From positions 248,001-312,000 of the forward strand of contig NZ_QODK01000002.1 of assembly GCF_003324485.1 (NCBI RefSeq): DNA of 64,000 bases. Reading direction: 5' to 3'. The translations under genes were made by a program, and so were the position numbers. Positions 21,473-30,194 of this stretch are shown one piece after another (position 1 is the first letter of the stretch; the number at the start of each line of letters is the position of its first letter). The DNA comes from Cohaesibacter intestini (GTDB taxonomy: Bacteria > Pseudomonadota > Alphaproteobacteria > Rhizobiales > Cohaesibacteraceae). Under the pieces are notes generated by a model. It worked only from the letters and a program-made list of their open reading frames with translations, did no database searches and was not told where the DNA came from.

Positions 21473-22663
21473 TTAGCGATCAATTTCCCCGAACACGATG
21501 TCGAGAGAACCGAGAATGGCTGAGACATCAGCCAGCTGATAGCCGCGCGACAGGAAATCCATCGCCGACAAATGCGCATAACCCGGCGCACGAATCTTGC
21601 ATTTGTAAGGCTTGTTGCTGCCGTCGGCGACGAGATAGACACCAAACTCACCCTTTGGTGCCTCCACGGCGGCATAAACTTCACCCGCCGGCACGTGGAA
21701 CCCTTCGGTATGCAGCTTGAAATGATTGATCAGCGCTTCCATCGAGCGCTTCATTTCATCCCGCCGCGGCGGCACGATCTTGTCATTTTCCGCCATGACC
21801 GGCCCCTGCCCGTCCGGACGACGCAATTTGTCGATGCACTGGCGCATGATGCCGACCGACTGGCGCATCTCTTCCATCCGCATCAGATAGCGGTCGTAAT
21901 TGTCACCATTCTTGCCGACCGGAATATCAAAATCCATTTCGTCATAGCATTCATAAGGCTGGCTCTTGCGCAAATCCCACGGCACACCGCACGAGCGCAC
22001 CATGCAGCCGGAAAAGCCCCATGCCCAGGCATCATCAAGCCCGACGATGCCAATGTCGGCATTGCGCTGCTTGAAAATCCGGTTGTCGGTCAACAAGGCG
22101 TCAATGTCATCAACCACCTTCAAAAACGGATCGCACCAAGCCTCGATATCATCAATCAGATCCGTTGGCAGATCCTGATGGACACCACCGACCCGGAAAT
22201 AGTTGGCATGCAGCCGCGCCCCGGAGGCCCGCTCATAGAAGATCATCAGCTTTTCACGCTCTTCAAAGCCCCAGAGCGGCGGCGTCAACGCCCCGACATC
22301 CAGTGCCTGCGTGGTGATGTTCAGCAAGTGGTTGAGAATGCGGCCAATCTCGGAATAAAGCACCCGGATGAGCGACGCACGGCGTGGAATTTCCAGCCCC
22401 AGCAACCGTTCAACCGCCAAGCAGAAGGCATGCTCCTGATTCATCGGCGCAACATAGTCAAGCCGGTCGAAATAGGGTGTCGCCTGACTGTAAATCTTGT
22501 GCTCGATCAACTTTTCAGTGCCACGATGCAAAAGACCAATATGCGGGTCAACCCGCTCAACGATCTCTCCATCCAGCTCCAGAATCATCCGCAGCACACC
22601 ATGGGCCGCCGGATGCTGCGGGCCGAAATTGATATTGAAATTTCTGACTTTTGCTTCAGCCAT
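21473..22663 (-). CDS. nuoD: NADH-quinone oxidoreductase subunit D
   Basis: 49-kDa subunit of the peripheral arm (396 aa). With NuoB it forms the quinone-reduction site next to cluster N2. The N-terminal segment [13 protein letters not shown] carries the conserved histidine near the quinone headgroup, and the C-terminal DIVFGEIDR is diagnostic. NuoC and NuoD are separate genes here, unlike the E. coli fusion. The gene follows nuoC after 25 bases; nuoE begins 97 bases further on. Confidence 0.97.
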   Translation of the reverse strand: MAEAKVRNFNINFGPQHPAAHGVLRMILELDGEIVERVDPHIGLLHRGTEKLIEHKIYSQATPYFDRLDYVAPMNQEHAFCLAVERLLGLEIPRRASLIRVLYSEIGRILNHLLNITTQALDVGALTPPLWGFEEREKLMIFYERASGARLHANYFRVGGVHQDLPTDLIDDIEAWCDPFLKVVDDIDALLTDNRIFKQRNADIGIVGLDDAWAWGFSGCMVRSCGVPWDLRKSQPYECYDEMDFDIPVGKNGDNYDRYLMRMEEMRQSVGIMRQCIDKLRRPDGQGPVMAENDKIVPPRRDEMKRSMEALINHFKLHTEGFHVPAGEVYAAVEAPKGEFGVYLVADGSNKPYKCKIRAPGYAHLSAMDFLSRGYQLADVSAILGSLDIVFGEIDR

Positions 22664-22688
22664 CTGTCTCGATCCCTCTCAGCCTCAC

Positions 22689-23291
22689 CTAGCCCTTGGC
22701 CTTTTCATCGCCCGGCAGCGCATAGTCAACGCCTTCCCATGGGCTGAGAAAATCAAAATTGCGGAATTCCTGTGCCAGCTTCACTGGCTCGTAGATGACC
22801 CGTTTCTTCTCATCGTCGTAGCGCACTTCATAATAACCCGTGAGCGGGAAGTCCTTGCGCAGCGGATGGCCGTCGAAGCCATAGTCGGTCAACAGTCGTC
22901 GCAGGTCCGGGTGGCCAACAAACAGAATGCCATACATGTCATAGGCTTCACGCTCGAACCAGTTGGCCCCTGGATAGACCCCACAGGCCGAATCAACATG
23001 ATCACTCTCCGATGCATTCACCTTGACCCGAATGCGGCTATTCTGTTTTGGGCTGAGCAGATGATAGACCACCTCAAACCGTTCCGCCCGGCCCGGATAG
23101 TCAACTGCAGTCACATCAATGAAGCAGGCAAACTGGAGCCGAGGATCATCGCGCAGGAACCGCAACACTTCGAGAATGTCCGGCCGCTGAACGGTCACGG
23201 TCAGTTCGCCAAAGGCAACCGCCCAGTCAACAACCTTCCCTTCCAGAGAAAAAGCGACATAGTCGCCCAGATCTCGCAATGCCTCGTCCAT
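22689..23291 (-). CDS. nuoC: NADH-quinone oxidoreductase subunit C
   Basis: 30-kDa peripheral subunit of complex I (200 aa). The signature ERE(A/T)YDMYGI segment is present ([22 protein letters not shown] split over residues about 130-150), as is the [10 protein letters not shown] motif. The open frame runs 33 codons further upstream, but the conserved part starts at [11 protein letters not shown] (23291). It contributes structure next to NuoD and has no cofactor. Confidence 0.95.
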   Translation of the reverse strand: MDEALRDLGDYVAFSLEGKVVDWAVAFGELTVTVQRPDILEVLRFLRDDPRLQFACFIDVTAVDYPGRAERFEVVYHLLSPKQNSRIRVKVNASESDHVDSACGVYPGANWFEREAYDMYGILFVGHPDLRRLLTDYGFDGHPLRKDFPLTGYYEVRYDDEKKRVIYEPVKLAQEFRNFDFLSPWEGVDYALPGDEKAKG

Positions 23292-23394
23292 AATGCACGA
23301 TCCTGTCTCGGGCCAGATGACCCATGGTCCTTGAATATCTTTAGCCCACCCGACAGCAAACGGCGAGTGAACCATCGTCGAGTGACTCAAACTG

Positions 23395-23976
23395 CTAACG
23401 TTCGATTGAGCCGGTGCGGCGGATCTTTTTCTGCAGCAGCATCACGCCATAAAGCAACGCCTCGGCCGTTGGGGGACAGCCGGGAACATAAATATCGACC
23501 GGAACAACCCGGTCACAACCGCGCACAACTGAGTAGGAATAGTGATAGTAACCGCCGCCATTGGCACAGGACCCCATCGAGATCACATAGCGCGGCTCGG
23601 GCATCTGGTCATAAACCTTGCGCAAGGCCGGAGCCATTTTGTTGGTCAGCGTTCCGGCGACAATCATCACGTCGGACTGGCGGGGCGAACCGCGCGGCGC
23701 AAAGCCGAAGCGTTCGCAATCATAGCGCGGCATCGACATCTGGATCATCTCGACCGCGCAACAGGCCAGACCGAAGGTCATCCACATCAGCGATCCCGTG
23801 CGCGCCCAGTTGATCAGATCATCGGTCGCGGTAACGATGAAGCCCTTGTCCGACAATTCCTCATTCACCTGCATGAAGAAAGGATCGTCAGCGCCGACAG
23901 GTTTGCCGGTCTTCGGGTCCAGAATACCCTTCGGCTGCTCTGCTACCAGCGTTTGATTGTTTCCGATCAATCCCAT
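23395..23976 (-). CDS. nuoB: NADH-quinone oxidoreductase subunit B (cluster N2)
   Basis: Carries the terminal 4Fe-4S cluster N2 that reduces quinone. The 193-aa protein has the ligands Cys72-Cys73 ([10 protein letters not shown]), Cys137 ([10 protein letters not shown]) and Cys167 ([10 protein letters not shown]). The ATG at 23976 ([10 protein letters not shown]) was preferred to the first codon of the frame seven codons upstream. It overlaps the end of nuoA by 10 bases. Confidence 0.96.
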   Translation of the reverse strand: MGLIGNNQTLVAEQPKGILDPKTGKPVGADDPFFMQVNEELSDKGFIVTATDDLINWARTGSLMWMTFGLACCAVEMIQMSMPRYDCERFGFAPRGSPRQSDVMIVAGTLTNKMAPALRKVYDQMPEPRYVISMGSCANGGGYYHYSYSVVRGCDRVVPVDIYVPGCPPTAEALLYGVMLLQKKIRRTGSIER

Positions 23977-24332
23977 TCCAGAGCCCCTTTCTTCCATTCA
24001 TAGATGAAGCCGATCGTCAGAATAGCCAGAAAGATCATCATCGACACAAAACCAAACATCCCCAGATCACCGAAGGCGACCGCCCACGGAAACAGGAAGG
24101 CCACCTCAAGGTCAAAGATGATGAACAAGATTGCCACAAGATAGAATCGCACATCAAACGTCATGCGCGCATCGTCGAAGGCATTGAATCCGCACTCATA
24201 GGCTGACAATTTTTCCGGATCGGGATTTTTATAGGCAAGAATAAAGGGAGAAATCAGCAGTGCCAGGCCGATCACCAACGAAATACCAATGAAAATGATG
24301 ATGGGCAGATATTCCCCGAGCAGATTTTCCAT
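23967..24332 (-). CDS. nuoA: NADH-quinone oxidoreductase subunit A
   Basis: First gene of the complex I operon: a 121-aa membrane subunit with three helices. The conserved [20 protein letters not shown] loop after helix 1 (about 45-65) and the acidic residue in the [11 protein letters not shown] helix identify it. The start [10 protein letters not shown] at 24332 fits the family; the 24 upstream codons look non-coding. Its promoter must lie in the 600-base divergent region up to the kinase gene. Confidence 0.95.
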   Translation of the reverse strand: MENLLGEYLPIIIFIGISLVIGLALLISPFILAYKNPDPEKLSAYECGFNAFDDARMTFDVRFYLVAILFIIFDLEVAFLFPWAVAFGDLGMFGFVSMMIFLAILTIGFIYEWKKGALEWD

Positions 24333-24947
24333 CGCTAGTCGGTCCTCTCCATCTGATGGCAACGCATGTCTTGTACAGCTTGAAACAGATGTCGTGTCAA
24401 ACACCCTGTATCGTCAAGCGAAATTCTGCGACATCAGATACATACACTCAGAACGAGCGCTATTGGTCAATGGCACGATTAACTCAGTGTAAGTGCTTAG
24501 GCAAGGAATTTGTGGCGTTACAATGCCAATGAACTAGAGGTTTGCCAGTAGATTGTGGCAAACTCTGTTATAGCCAAATCACTCTCGCAACATTGTTTCG
24601 CACTCTTTCCAAATCCAGCTTCCCAGAGCTTAACCACCTGTCCCATAAAGGGAAACCATTGCGTGCCAACAAATCGCGCCACTGCCCTCCTGTGGCATCT
24701 ACGATGTGCCAACTTGGCGCAGGCAAGCCCAACCACATGGTCACCCACAATGAAATCGAATTCAAACTGTGAAATATGCTTAGAAGTCATACTCTTTTTG
24801 CCGAATTTGATTTATTTCGGGTCGTAAAACAAAATCCTATCTATACACTAAAGGATAATGTGCCTAGGTTGTCGCCGAGACACCAGCGACAGAATTCTCA
24901 CTCTCCATGCTCCCAAGATGGTTCAATCCAGAAAAGAGGCAAGTTTG
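24333..24947. other. Divergent intergenic region between nuoA and the PfkB kinase
   Basis: Must contain the nuo promoter (minus) and the kinase promoter (plus). No conserved protein is recognised; short frames on both strands around 24518-24827 have no family features. One clear inverted repeat lies at 24540-24563 and is listed separately. Confidence 0.5.
24540..24563. repeat. Inverted repeat, possible operator
   Basis: GTTTGCC (24540-24546) and GGCAAAC (24557-24563) form perfect 7-base arms around a 10-base spacer. There is no T-run beside it, so it looks more like a protein-binding site than a terminator. It lies about 200 bases upstream of nuoA and about 385 upstream of the kinase. Confidence 0.4.
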
Positions 24948-26051
24948 ATGAAAACAGCAACAATCGGATCAGCCATGATCGATATCATTACCATTGTTGC
25001 GGACAATGATATCGAGCGCATCTCCATGACCAATGCGCACAATTCATTTTTGCTGCTTGAACAAGGCCGGAAAATTGACGCGCGCAATATTTCGACTCAT
25101 GTCGGAGGCGGCGCGATCAACGCAGCCGTAGCACATGCCCGCCTTGGCCACGATACAACACCGACCGTCAAACTGGGTGACGATATCGAAGCCCAAATGG
25201 TGCGTGAGCTTTTGAAGCGAGAAGGTCTGTCCGACGGAAATCTCATGGTGACCGACAAGGCCATCACCGGCTGCTCAGTCATCATTGCCTCCCACGACCG
25301 CAATGCCTCGATCTTTACAGCGCGCGGCGCAAACTGTCTGGTGGTGGATGATGACATCCATGAAGGCATTTTTGATGGCGCCCAGCTTCTCCATATCGCA
25401 CCCATGTCGAAAGAATCGGCAGACGCCTTCCCGATGATTTGTCAGCGTGGCCGCGAGTCCGGCGCCTTTGTGGTCGCCAACCCCGGCGAGCGCCAGATCA
25501 ACCGCCGTGGTGAGCAATTCATCGAGACTGCCAAGAATATTGACCTGATCAACATCAACCGCGCCGAAGCGGAATGCATGTTGCCGGTCCTGCTGGAAAA
25601 CAGCGATCACAACAACATGCGCACCATCAAGTTCACCGAACGCCCAGAGCGCAGCCTGTTGACCCGTGGCCTGATCATGGATCACACCCACTGCTCACTC
25701 GCTGGCTTCATGTCCTTGCTGATGGCTGCTGGCCCGAAATGGGTACTGATCACCGACGGCACCGGCGGCGCTTATCTCAGCGGTGAGAAAGGCGTTTATC
25801 ATTGCCCGATCTTCAAAGCCAACGTCAAAGGCACCGCAGGCGCAGGTGACGCCTTTACATCAACTTTCGGCGCGATGCTGGCCGACGGTGCAGAGCCGGA
25901 AAAAGCCCTGCAGCTGGCCGCCATCAATTCAGCCTCCGTGGTGGAATATGTAGACACCCAATCCGGCCTGCTTGACATGGAAGAGCTCGAAGCCCGCTTC
26001 GCCAAGGATGGCGCCATTCTCGAAGTGAAATTCTGGCCTTGGCAGGGTTGA
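24948..26051 (+). CDS. PfkB-family carbohydrate/nucleoside kinase
   Basis: Cytoplasmic ribokinase-like (PfkB) kinase, 367 aa, transferring phosphate from ATP to a sugar or nucleoside hydroxyl. The N-terminal glycine pair (HVGGGAINAAVAHARLG, about 51-67) and the C-terminal signature with anion hole and catalytic base (GAGDAF, 298-303; Asp301) are intact. The start MKTATIGSAMID at 24948 has GAGG upstream and fits the first beta strand. About 40 residues around 210-250 look longer than in ribokinase. Adenosine kinase or another nucleoside or sugar kinase is possible; the substrate cannot be read from the sequence. Single-gene unit with its own terminator. Confidence 0.88.
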   Translation: MKTATIGSAMIDIITIVADNDIERISMTNAHNSFLLLEQGRKIDARNISTHVGGGAINAAVAHARLGHDTTPTVKLGDDIEAQMVRELLKREGLSDGNLMVTDKAITGCSVIIASHDRNASIFTARGANCLVVDDDIHEGIFDGAQLLHIAPMSKESADAFPMICQRGRESGAFVVANPGERQINRRGEQFIETAKNIDLININRAEAECMLPVLLENSDHNNMRTIKFTERPERSLLTRGLIMDHTHCSLAGFMSLLMAAGPKWVLITDGTGGAYLSGEKGVYHCPIFKANVKGTAGAGDAFTSTFGAMLADGAEPEKALQLAAINSASVVEYVDTQSGLLDMEELEARFAKDGAILEVKFWPWQG

Positions 26052-26079
26052 TCACCCGGTTCAGTTTGAGAAGTCATGA

Positions 26080-26107
26080 AGCCGCATTCCCAAGGATGCG
26101 GCTTTTT
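26080..26107 (+). terminator. Terminator of the PfkB kinase gene
   Basis: Eight-base stem AGCCGCAT / ATGCGGCT, 7-base loop, followed by TTTTT. It lies 29 bases after the stop codon. Confidence 0.8.
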
Positions 26108-26322
26108 CTATGTGCGGCAGATGACTGCTGCACAGTCTCCTGCCCTGAACACTTTTCCGCTCCGTGCCAGCAAGTAGCCTGCGGCCTCTCCAAGGCCCTC
26201 TGAGCGCCACGACAAAGGGCCTCAGAGCATGCATCGAAACATCCAACCAATACCGAAACTGTAGCGACACAAATGCCCTCACAGAGCAGCAAACAACGCA
26301 AATAGTTGGGAAATCAACGCAT

Positions 26323-26346
26323 AAAAAAAGCACCTTGCGGTGCTTT
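26323..26346 (-). terminator. Terminator of the tRNA-Asp pair
   Basis: Stem AGCACC / GGTGCT with a 4-base loop, followed on the minus strand by a run of seven T (bases 26322-26328 region). It lies 27 bases beyond the 3' end of the distal tRNA-Asp. Confidence 0.75.
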
Positions 26347-26372
26347 GGCCACTTGCCTCCAAAGGGAGAAAG

Positions 26373-26449
26373 TGGCGAGAGTGACGGGACTCGAACCCGC
26401 GACCTTCGGCGTGACAGGCCGACGCTCTAACCAACTGAGCTACACCCCC
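26373..26449 (-). tRNA. tRNA-Asp (GTC)
   Basis: 77 bases including an encoded CCA. The acceptor stem GGGGGTG pairs with CACTCTC (two G-U pairs), the discriminator base is G, the D-arm GCTCAGTTGGTTAGAGC is present, and the anticodon loop CTGTCAC gives GTC. The T-arm contains GGGTTCGAGTCCC. Second copy of a tandem pair on the minus strand; the tRNA bodies appear identical to the copy at 26495-26571. Confidence 0.97.
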
Positions 26450-26494
26450 GCAACATGCGGTCCAGACAGTCACAATCTGGATGCGGGATCTGGG

Positions 26495-26571
26495 TGGCGA
26501 GAGTGACGGGACTCGAACCCGCGACCTTCGGCGTGACAGGCCGACGCTCTAACCAACTGAGCTACACCCCC
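26495..26571 (-). tRNA. tRNA-Asp (GTC)
   Basis: Same 77-base gene body as the downstream copy, with anticodon GTC and encoded CCA. The 45-base spacer between the copies contains a small hairpin (CCAGA / TCTGG) that may help processing of a two-tRNA transcript. No terminator lies between the copies. Confidence 0.97.
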
Positions 26572-26984
26572 AGTACCCGGCCCACACTCACTGTCGCCGA
26601 AGCGTCATGTTCGTGTGGAGTGGCGCTGAAATACGACGCTGAGGTATTGAAGTCAAGCGCCGTACAAATTCTTTTTGTGCAAACTTTCAATGCCCTGTGA
26701 GAAACCTGATGTTTCAGCCAATTTTTTCCTGTGAGAAAGAAATGGCCTTGGAAAAGTTTCGCTCACCCCACCGGATCGCACCCACCCGCAACAGCGCAAT
26801 GCATACATCCTTGCAGGGATTCCCCTTCCCTGCAAACGAGACGGATCGGTCAAGCCACAAAGCAGCCCTCAAAGTGCCGATCCAGATGCGGCAGCGATTT
26901 CCCCAACGAATGGGGAACACTGTCATTTTTTTGTTGCAAGCAAGCCTGTCAGACCGTAAAAGCACCTCACGCACAACGGCGCAA
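26572..26984. other. Divergent spacer between tRNA-Asp and tRNA-Val pairs
   Basis: About 410 bases that must contain the promoters for both tRNA pairs. No protein gene is supported; short frames on both strands lack family features. No clear -35/-10 pair was fixed by eye. Confidence 0.5.
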
Positions 26985-27061
26985 GGGTGATTAGCTCAGC
27001 TGGTTAGAGCATCTCGTTTACACCGAGAGGGTCGGGAGTTCGAATCTCTCATCACCCACCA
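26985..27061 (+). tRNA. tRNA-Val (TAC)
   Basis: 77 bases with encoded CCA. The acceptor GGGTGAT pairs with ATCACCC, the D-arm GCTCAGCTGGTTAGAGC is present, and the anticodon stem-loop CTCGTTTACACCGAG gives TAC. A perfect 8-base inverted repeat (ATTTCTTG / CAAGAAAT, 27061-27081) starts at the CCA and could form a hairpin at the 3' end of the precursor. Confidence 0.97.
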
Positions 27062-27111
27062 TTTCTTGCTCGTCAAGAAATGGGCTGAAGCTTCCAAACA
27101 AACGGAACCAT

Positions 27112-27167
27112 CAGCGGCAAGCGCATTTTCGATTTCGAAAATCGCTGAGAGCCATAGAGGCTTGTGC
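27112..27167 (+). repeat. Spacer copy 1 of the tandem tRNA-Val duplication
   Basis: Downstream of tRNA-Val 1, a stretch starting AGCGGCAAGCGCATTTTC and ending near GAGAGCCATAGAGG resembles the stretch at 27334-27390. Both contain a hairpin with arms ATTTTC / GAAAAT. This indicates that tRNA plus spacer were duplicated as a unit and that the spacers then diverged. Confidence 0.55.
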
Positions 27168-27198
27168 GGAGTTTTTCGGCGTTTCTCTGAAACGCTAA

Positions 27199-27275
27199 GG
27201 GTGATTAGCTCAGCTGGTTAGAGCATCTCGTTTACACCGAGAGGGTCGGGAGTTCGAATCTCTCATCACCCACCA
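27199..27275 (+). tRNA. tRNA-Val (TAC)
   Basis: Second copy, apparently identical in the tRNA body to 26985-27061, with anticodon TAC and encoded CCA. The two copies are 137 bases apart on the same strand. Confidence 0.97.
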
Positions 27276-27866
27276 TTTCCCAAGCTTTTGCAGAGCGAAA
27301 GCGTTATGACCCATCCACTTGATTTGAATTTGAAGCGGCAGGTGCATTTTCTGTAGGAAAATCACCGAGAGCCCGAGAGCGTTTGCCACGCAAAAGCGCA
27401 ACATCCCTCCCCCACAGCTCGACATCATCTGCGAACCGCCAAAACGACAACAATGCGGACATTTGAGACGTTCGCTGCATAGCCGAAATTTCACAGCGAT
27501 ATAGAGTGCTTCAGGTAAACAGGGCGGATTGCCGACATTTCCTGCACGTGCACAATCCTCGATGCCTGCAGGCAAGAGCTGACATTCAAGGGGTATCGAA
27601 GCTCGTCCTGGCTATCACGGCTCGTTCGGGCGGTAAGCGGGCGTTCGCCGCGCGCGAGAGAGAAGCATGCCGGCACACCAAGAAATGCCGTTCAAATGGA
27701 ACTGAGAGCGAGTAATTTTTCGCAGCATTCTGCACCTTGGGCTCGTGGTCACAGGTACGACAGCAGAGGCGTTGACATACCTGTGATAAATTGCAATACG
27801 CTTGAGACTGAGAACGGCGCACCAATTGTTGATCCGGCAAACTTTAATTTACCATACAGGTGCAAA
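27276..27866. other. Non-coding stretch between tRNA-Val 2 and the orphan membrane gene
   Basis: Includes the second spacer copy (27334-27390). The part from about 27420 to 27700 has no family-like protein frame but, from memory, resembles the degenerate GC-rich intergenic repeat remnants common in marine alphaproteobacteria. From about 27700 the sequence becomes AT-rich and leads into the orphan gene. Confidence 0.4.
27334..27390 (+). repeat. Spacer copy 2 of the tandem tRNA-Val duplication
   Basis: Diverged copy of 27112-27167: it starts AGCGGCAGGTGCATTTTC, keeps the ATTTTC / GAAAAT hairpin with a changed loop, and continues to ACCGAGAGCCCGAGAG. Confidence 0.5.
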
Positions 27867-28637
27867 ATGGATAGTAAGAACTTTATTTACACACCCATCT
27901 GGGTCCGCGTTCTGGCTGTTGGCGCTCTCGCAATCACACTAGTCATGTCGCTTTTTGTTACGTGGCACTATCTGGGAACAGACAAGGAAACATGGCTGCT
28001 TGTCGCCATGTCGCTTGCTCAGGTGTCTGCATCCGGTCTCGCCTTTGCGTTAGTTGTTTTCTATTCATCCAAGGATGCCGGCTTATCTGGCCTGCAACAT
28101 AAAACAAATGCGTTTCTCTGCCGAACACTTCCACGAAACTTGCTGCTCATAGATATCCCAACTCCTCTTTTGCTGGACTGGAAAGAATCAAAAATCAGCA
28201 AAAGACAGATTAATAGAGATTTGTCAAATTCTCCCACGAGCGTCAGAATACAAAAAGTCTCCGGTGGAAATTCGGCCCTGTATGTCATTGACGCGTTGGG
28301 AGAAAGTCTGAACTTTCGGGTGCAGGTCAATGTGTGGGAGCTCACAGTTTCATACTATTTCCCTGCCGAATCCCATTTAGATGTTGATAAACTGAAAGAC
28401 AAATTGGAGTGGGCGACAAGCCGATTTACGAAAATAGTAGGATATAATGAGAGTTGGTATTTCAGCAAAGAAGATTTTGACCAAAAGAGCTATGTATCCG
28501 TTCATCTGACAAAAGACTTCGACAGTGATTTTCTTGATGACGACAGGCAAAAACTTAATTTTGCGCAAGACCTTACTACCAGCACAAGATCATTGATAAA
28601 GGAGTGCAAAGCCCAAGGTATCGCTTTGACTCATTGA
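27867..28637 (+). CDS. Orphan two-helix membrane protein, unknown function
   Basis: 256 aa from the ATG at 27867 (MDSKNFIYTPIWVRVL), with ACAGG upstream; the frame runs further 5' but without a better start. Two membrane helices, about 10-32 and 43-65, are followed by a soluble domain of about 190 residues with alternating beta-strand-like segments (LYVIDALGESLNFRVQVNVW, about 140-160) and an acidic C-terminal third. No family was recognised. The gene is visibly more AT-rich than its neighbours (AAA, GAT, ATA, TTT codons are frequent) and is flanked by non-coding repeat-like DNA next to tRNA genes, which suggests recent acquisition. The C-terminal domain is probably cytoplasmic, by analogy only. 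Confidence 0.75.
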   Translation: MDSKNFIYTPIWVRVLAVGALAITLVMSLFVTWHYLGTDKETWLLVAMSLAQVSASGLAFALVVFYSSKDAGLSGLQHKTNAFLCRTLPRNLLLIDIPTPLLLDWKESKISKRQINRDLSNSPTSVRIQKVSGGNSALYVIDALGESLNFRVQVNVWELTVSYYFPAESHLDVDKLKDKLEWATSRFTKIVGYNESWYFSKEDFDQKSYVSVHLTKDFDSDFLDDDRQKLNFAQDLTTSTRSLIKECKAQGIALTH

Positions 28638-28679
28638 GCCGAGTTGACAAGGTCGCATCCAATTCCAATCATTTCTTCA

Positions 28680-28877
28680 TTTGTCAGGTCTGCCATCATT
28701 CGCCGCGTAAAAATGCTGCACGAGGGGCGAATGGCCGGTCTCGTGAAGCTGCAGCGCAGCGCTCGGCAGGAAAGCGAACGGCAGGTCTGGGCCGCGATTT
28801 TCAGCCGCCTTTTGTTGCGGATGCGAACGTTCCTTCATTTTGAAGGTCTCGAAAGGCCTCCAATCCGGCATTCACCC
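28680..28877. repeat. Possible degenerate intergenic repeat remnant
   Basis: GC-rich non-coding stretch immediately after the AT-rich orphan gene. Its plus-strand conceptual translation (MAGLVKLQRSARQESERQVW) resembles, from memory, shadow translations of dispersed intergenic elements in marine alphaproteobacteria. No intact inverted repeats or transposase are present. Low confidence. Confidence 0.3.
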
Positions 28878-29390
28878 TCACGCCACATGGTGCCGGAGAG
28901 TCTTCAGAAATGCATAGACGCGTTTTTCGGTTTTTCCTTTCTCGAACGCTTCGAGAAGCGCTTCAGTCCAACCATCGTCAGGGTTCAGCTCTTCAACAAA
29001 GCCCTCAAACTGGTCCAGCTCACCACGAGTCAGTGGCAGGGCTTCGGCGGCTTTGAGCAAAGACAGCAGCTCATGGGCACGCAGTAAAATGACAAAAGCG
29101 CTGGTCATGTCGTTGAGCAGGCTTTGCTCGAAATGCCAGTTGCGCCCCCCAAACAAATCCTGCACCACCCGCTGCCCTGCCCCCTGGCAATTGAAATTCA
29201 TGCAGCCGTGGTAACCTTCTGCCTCTCTGCAATCATATATCTTGCAGCCGTTATTCTTATCGAGCTGTGGGCATGGCGCCCCATTGGGCTTGTCGATCGG
29301 AAACATGTCCGACTTGTCAAAAGCAAGCGAAACACAGCACAAGGCAGCACATTTGGAACAATCCGGTTCCAGCAAGTTTTCGTCGATCAT
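28878..29390 (-). CDS. Cysteine-cluster protein, YkgJ-like
   Basis: A 170-aa soluble protein of unknown function. The N-terminal 70 residues hold nine cysteines (Cys11, 14, 18, 19, 40, 48, 54, 63, 68), including the CxxCxxxCC arrangement of YkgJ-type proteins, which suggests a Zn or Fe-S site. The rest is helical and acidic, without cysteine. The start MIDENLLEPDCSKC at 29390 has AAGGA at good spacing. It stands alone, in the same direction as hupB and lon. Whether it binds iron was not tested and cannot be seen. Confidence 0.75.
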   Translation of the reverse strand: MIDENLLEPDCSKCAALCCVSLAFDKSDMFPIDKPNGAPCPQLDKNNGCKIYDCREAEGYHGCMNFNCQGAGQRVVQDLFGGRNWHFEQSLLNDMTSAFVILLRAHELLSLLKAAEALPLTRGELDQFEGFVEELNPDDGWTEALLEAFEKGKTEKRVYAFLKTLRHHVA

Positions 29391-29436
29391 GAAGCATCCT
29401 TTTCACGGGTCAGGCGTTGGTCTTGGCCATTGTAGC

Positions 29437-29474
29437 AAAAAACCCCCGGCCCGTAAGAGAGCCGAGGGTTTTAA
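29437..29474 (-). terminator. Terminator of hupB
   Basis: Stem AAACCCTCGGC / GCCGGGGGTTT on the minus strand followed by TTTT. It begins about 28 bases after the hupB stop codon. Confidence 0.8.
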
Positions 29475-29501
29475 AAGCTTAGTGAGCCAGTCGTCAGCTG
29501 A

Positions 29502-29777
29502 TTAGCTGTTGACGGCGTCCTTCAGACCTTTACCAGCTTTAAACTTAGGCGTTTTGGAAGCTGGGATCTGAATGGTATCGCCCGTGCGCGGGTTACGACC
29601 TTCGGTAGCTGCACGCTCGGTCACGGAGAAGTTGCCAAAACCGATGATGCGCACTTCATCACCACCCTTCAGGGTATCGGAGATGATGTTGAACAATGCA
29701 TCGACAGCGTCACCAGCTTGCGCTTTGGTCAGGTCTGCCTTTTCAGCGACAGCAGAGATCAGTTCATTCTTGTTCAT
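29502..29777 (-). CDS. hupB: DNA-binding protein HU
   Basis: Nucleoid-associated histone-like protein of 90 aa, binding and bending DNA as a dimer. It begins MNKNELISAVAEKADLTKAQ and has the beta-arm segment IIGFGNFSVTERAATEGRNP with the proline-tipped DNA-intercalating arm (about 45-75). Full family length. It lies downstream of lon on the same strand but separated by 417 bases, including the lon terminator, so it has its own promoter. The lon-hupB order is typical of alphaproteobacteria. Confidence 0.97.
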   Translation of the reverse strand: MNKNELISAVAEKADLTKAQAGDAVDALFNIISDTLKGGDEVRIIGFGNFSVTERAATEGRNPRTGDTIQIPASKTPKFKAGKGLKDAVNS

Positions 29778-30194
29778 AATTAATTCCTTCTCGGTTCAAT
29801 CACGAAAGCCTCAAGTCCTTCGCGACGCTTAACCCTTATGAATCACCACACCTTGGGAAAATACCAGACGCGAGTTGCGACAATCCGGCGAAACAGGTGA
29901 GAAATCAAGCATAAAATTCGCAGAAATCAGCCATTTCAAACGCTGTAAACAAGAAATAGAAATCTGTTGCGTAAAAAACGAGCAAGCGAAATTAAATGTT
30001 GCCGTTTTTCCCCGTGATTTGGTTGGCTTTTCCCGAACAATCCGCTGATTCCCGCCAAAAAATCCAGTTTGTTTGAAGAAGAGCATTGAAGAGGTCAGCC
30101 AGATTCGCCCCTCCCAAATTTCGACACCAACAGACAAAAGAAAACCCGCTCAAGGCGGGTTTTCATTTTTCTCGTGGTTCGATCAACCCGAGCC
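29778..30194. other. Intergenic region between lon and hupB
   Basis: Contains the lon terminator (30140-30165) and, in the rest, presumably the hupB promoter. The sequence is AT-richer than neighbouring genes. No gene or RNA is recognised. Confidence 0.5.
30140..30165 (-). terminator. Terminator of lon
   Basis: Perfect stem AAAACCCGC / GCGGGTTTT with a short loop, followed on the minus strand by CTTTTGT. It is T-rich on both sides, so it may also work in the plus direction. Confidence 0.75.

Noticed and set aside
24518-24827. Short frames on both strands (about 90 aa each) in the nuoA/kinase spacer
   Set aside because: They overlap each other, show no Shine-Dalgarno and no recognisable motif.
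27210-27575. A 121-codon minus-strand frame
   Set aside because: It runs through the second tRNA-Val gene, so it cannot be a normal protein gene.
27250-28877. Integrative element attached to tRNA-Val
   Set aside because: No integrase and no second copy of the tRNA 3' end was found downstream of the orphan gene; the second tRNA-Val is a full tandem duplicate instead.
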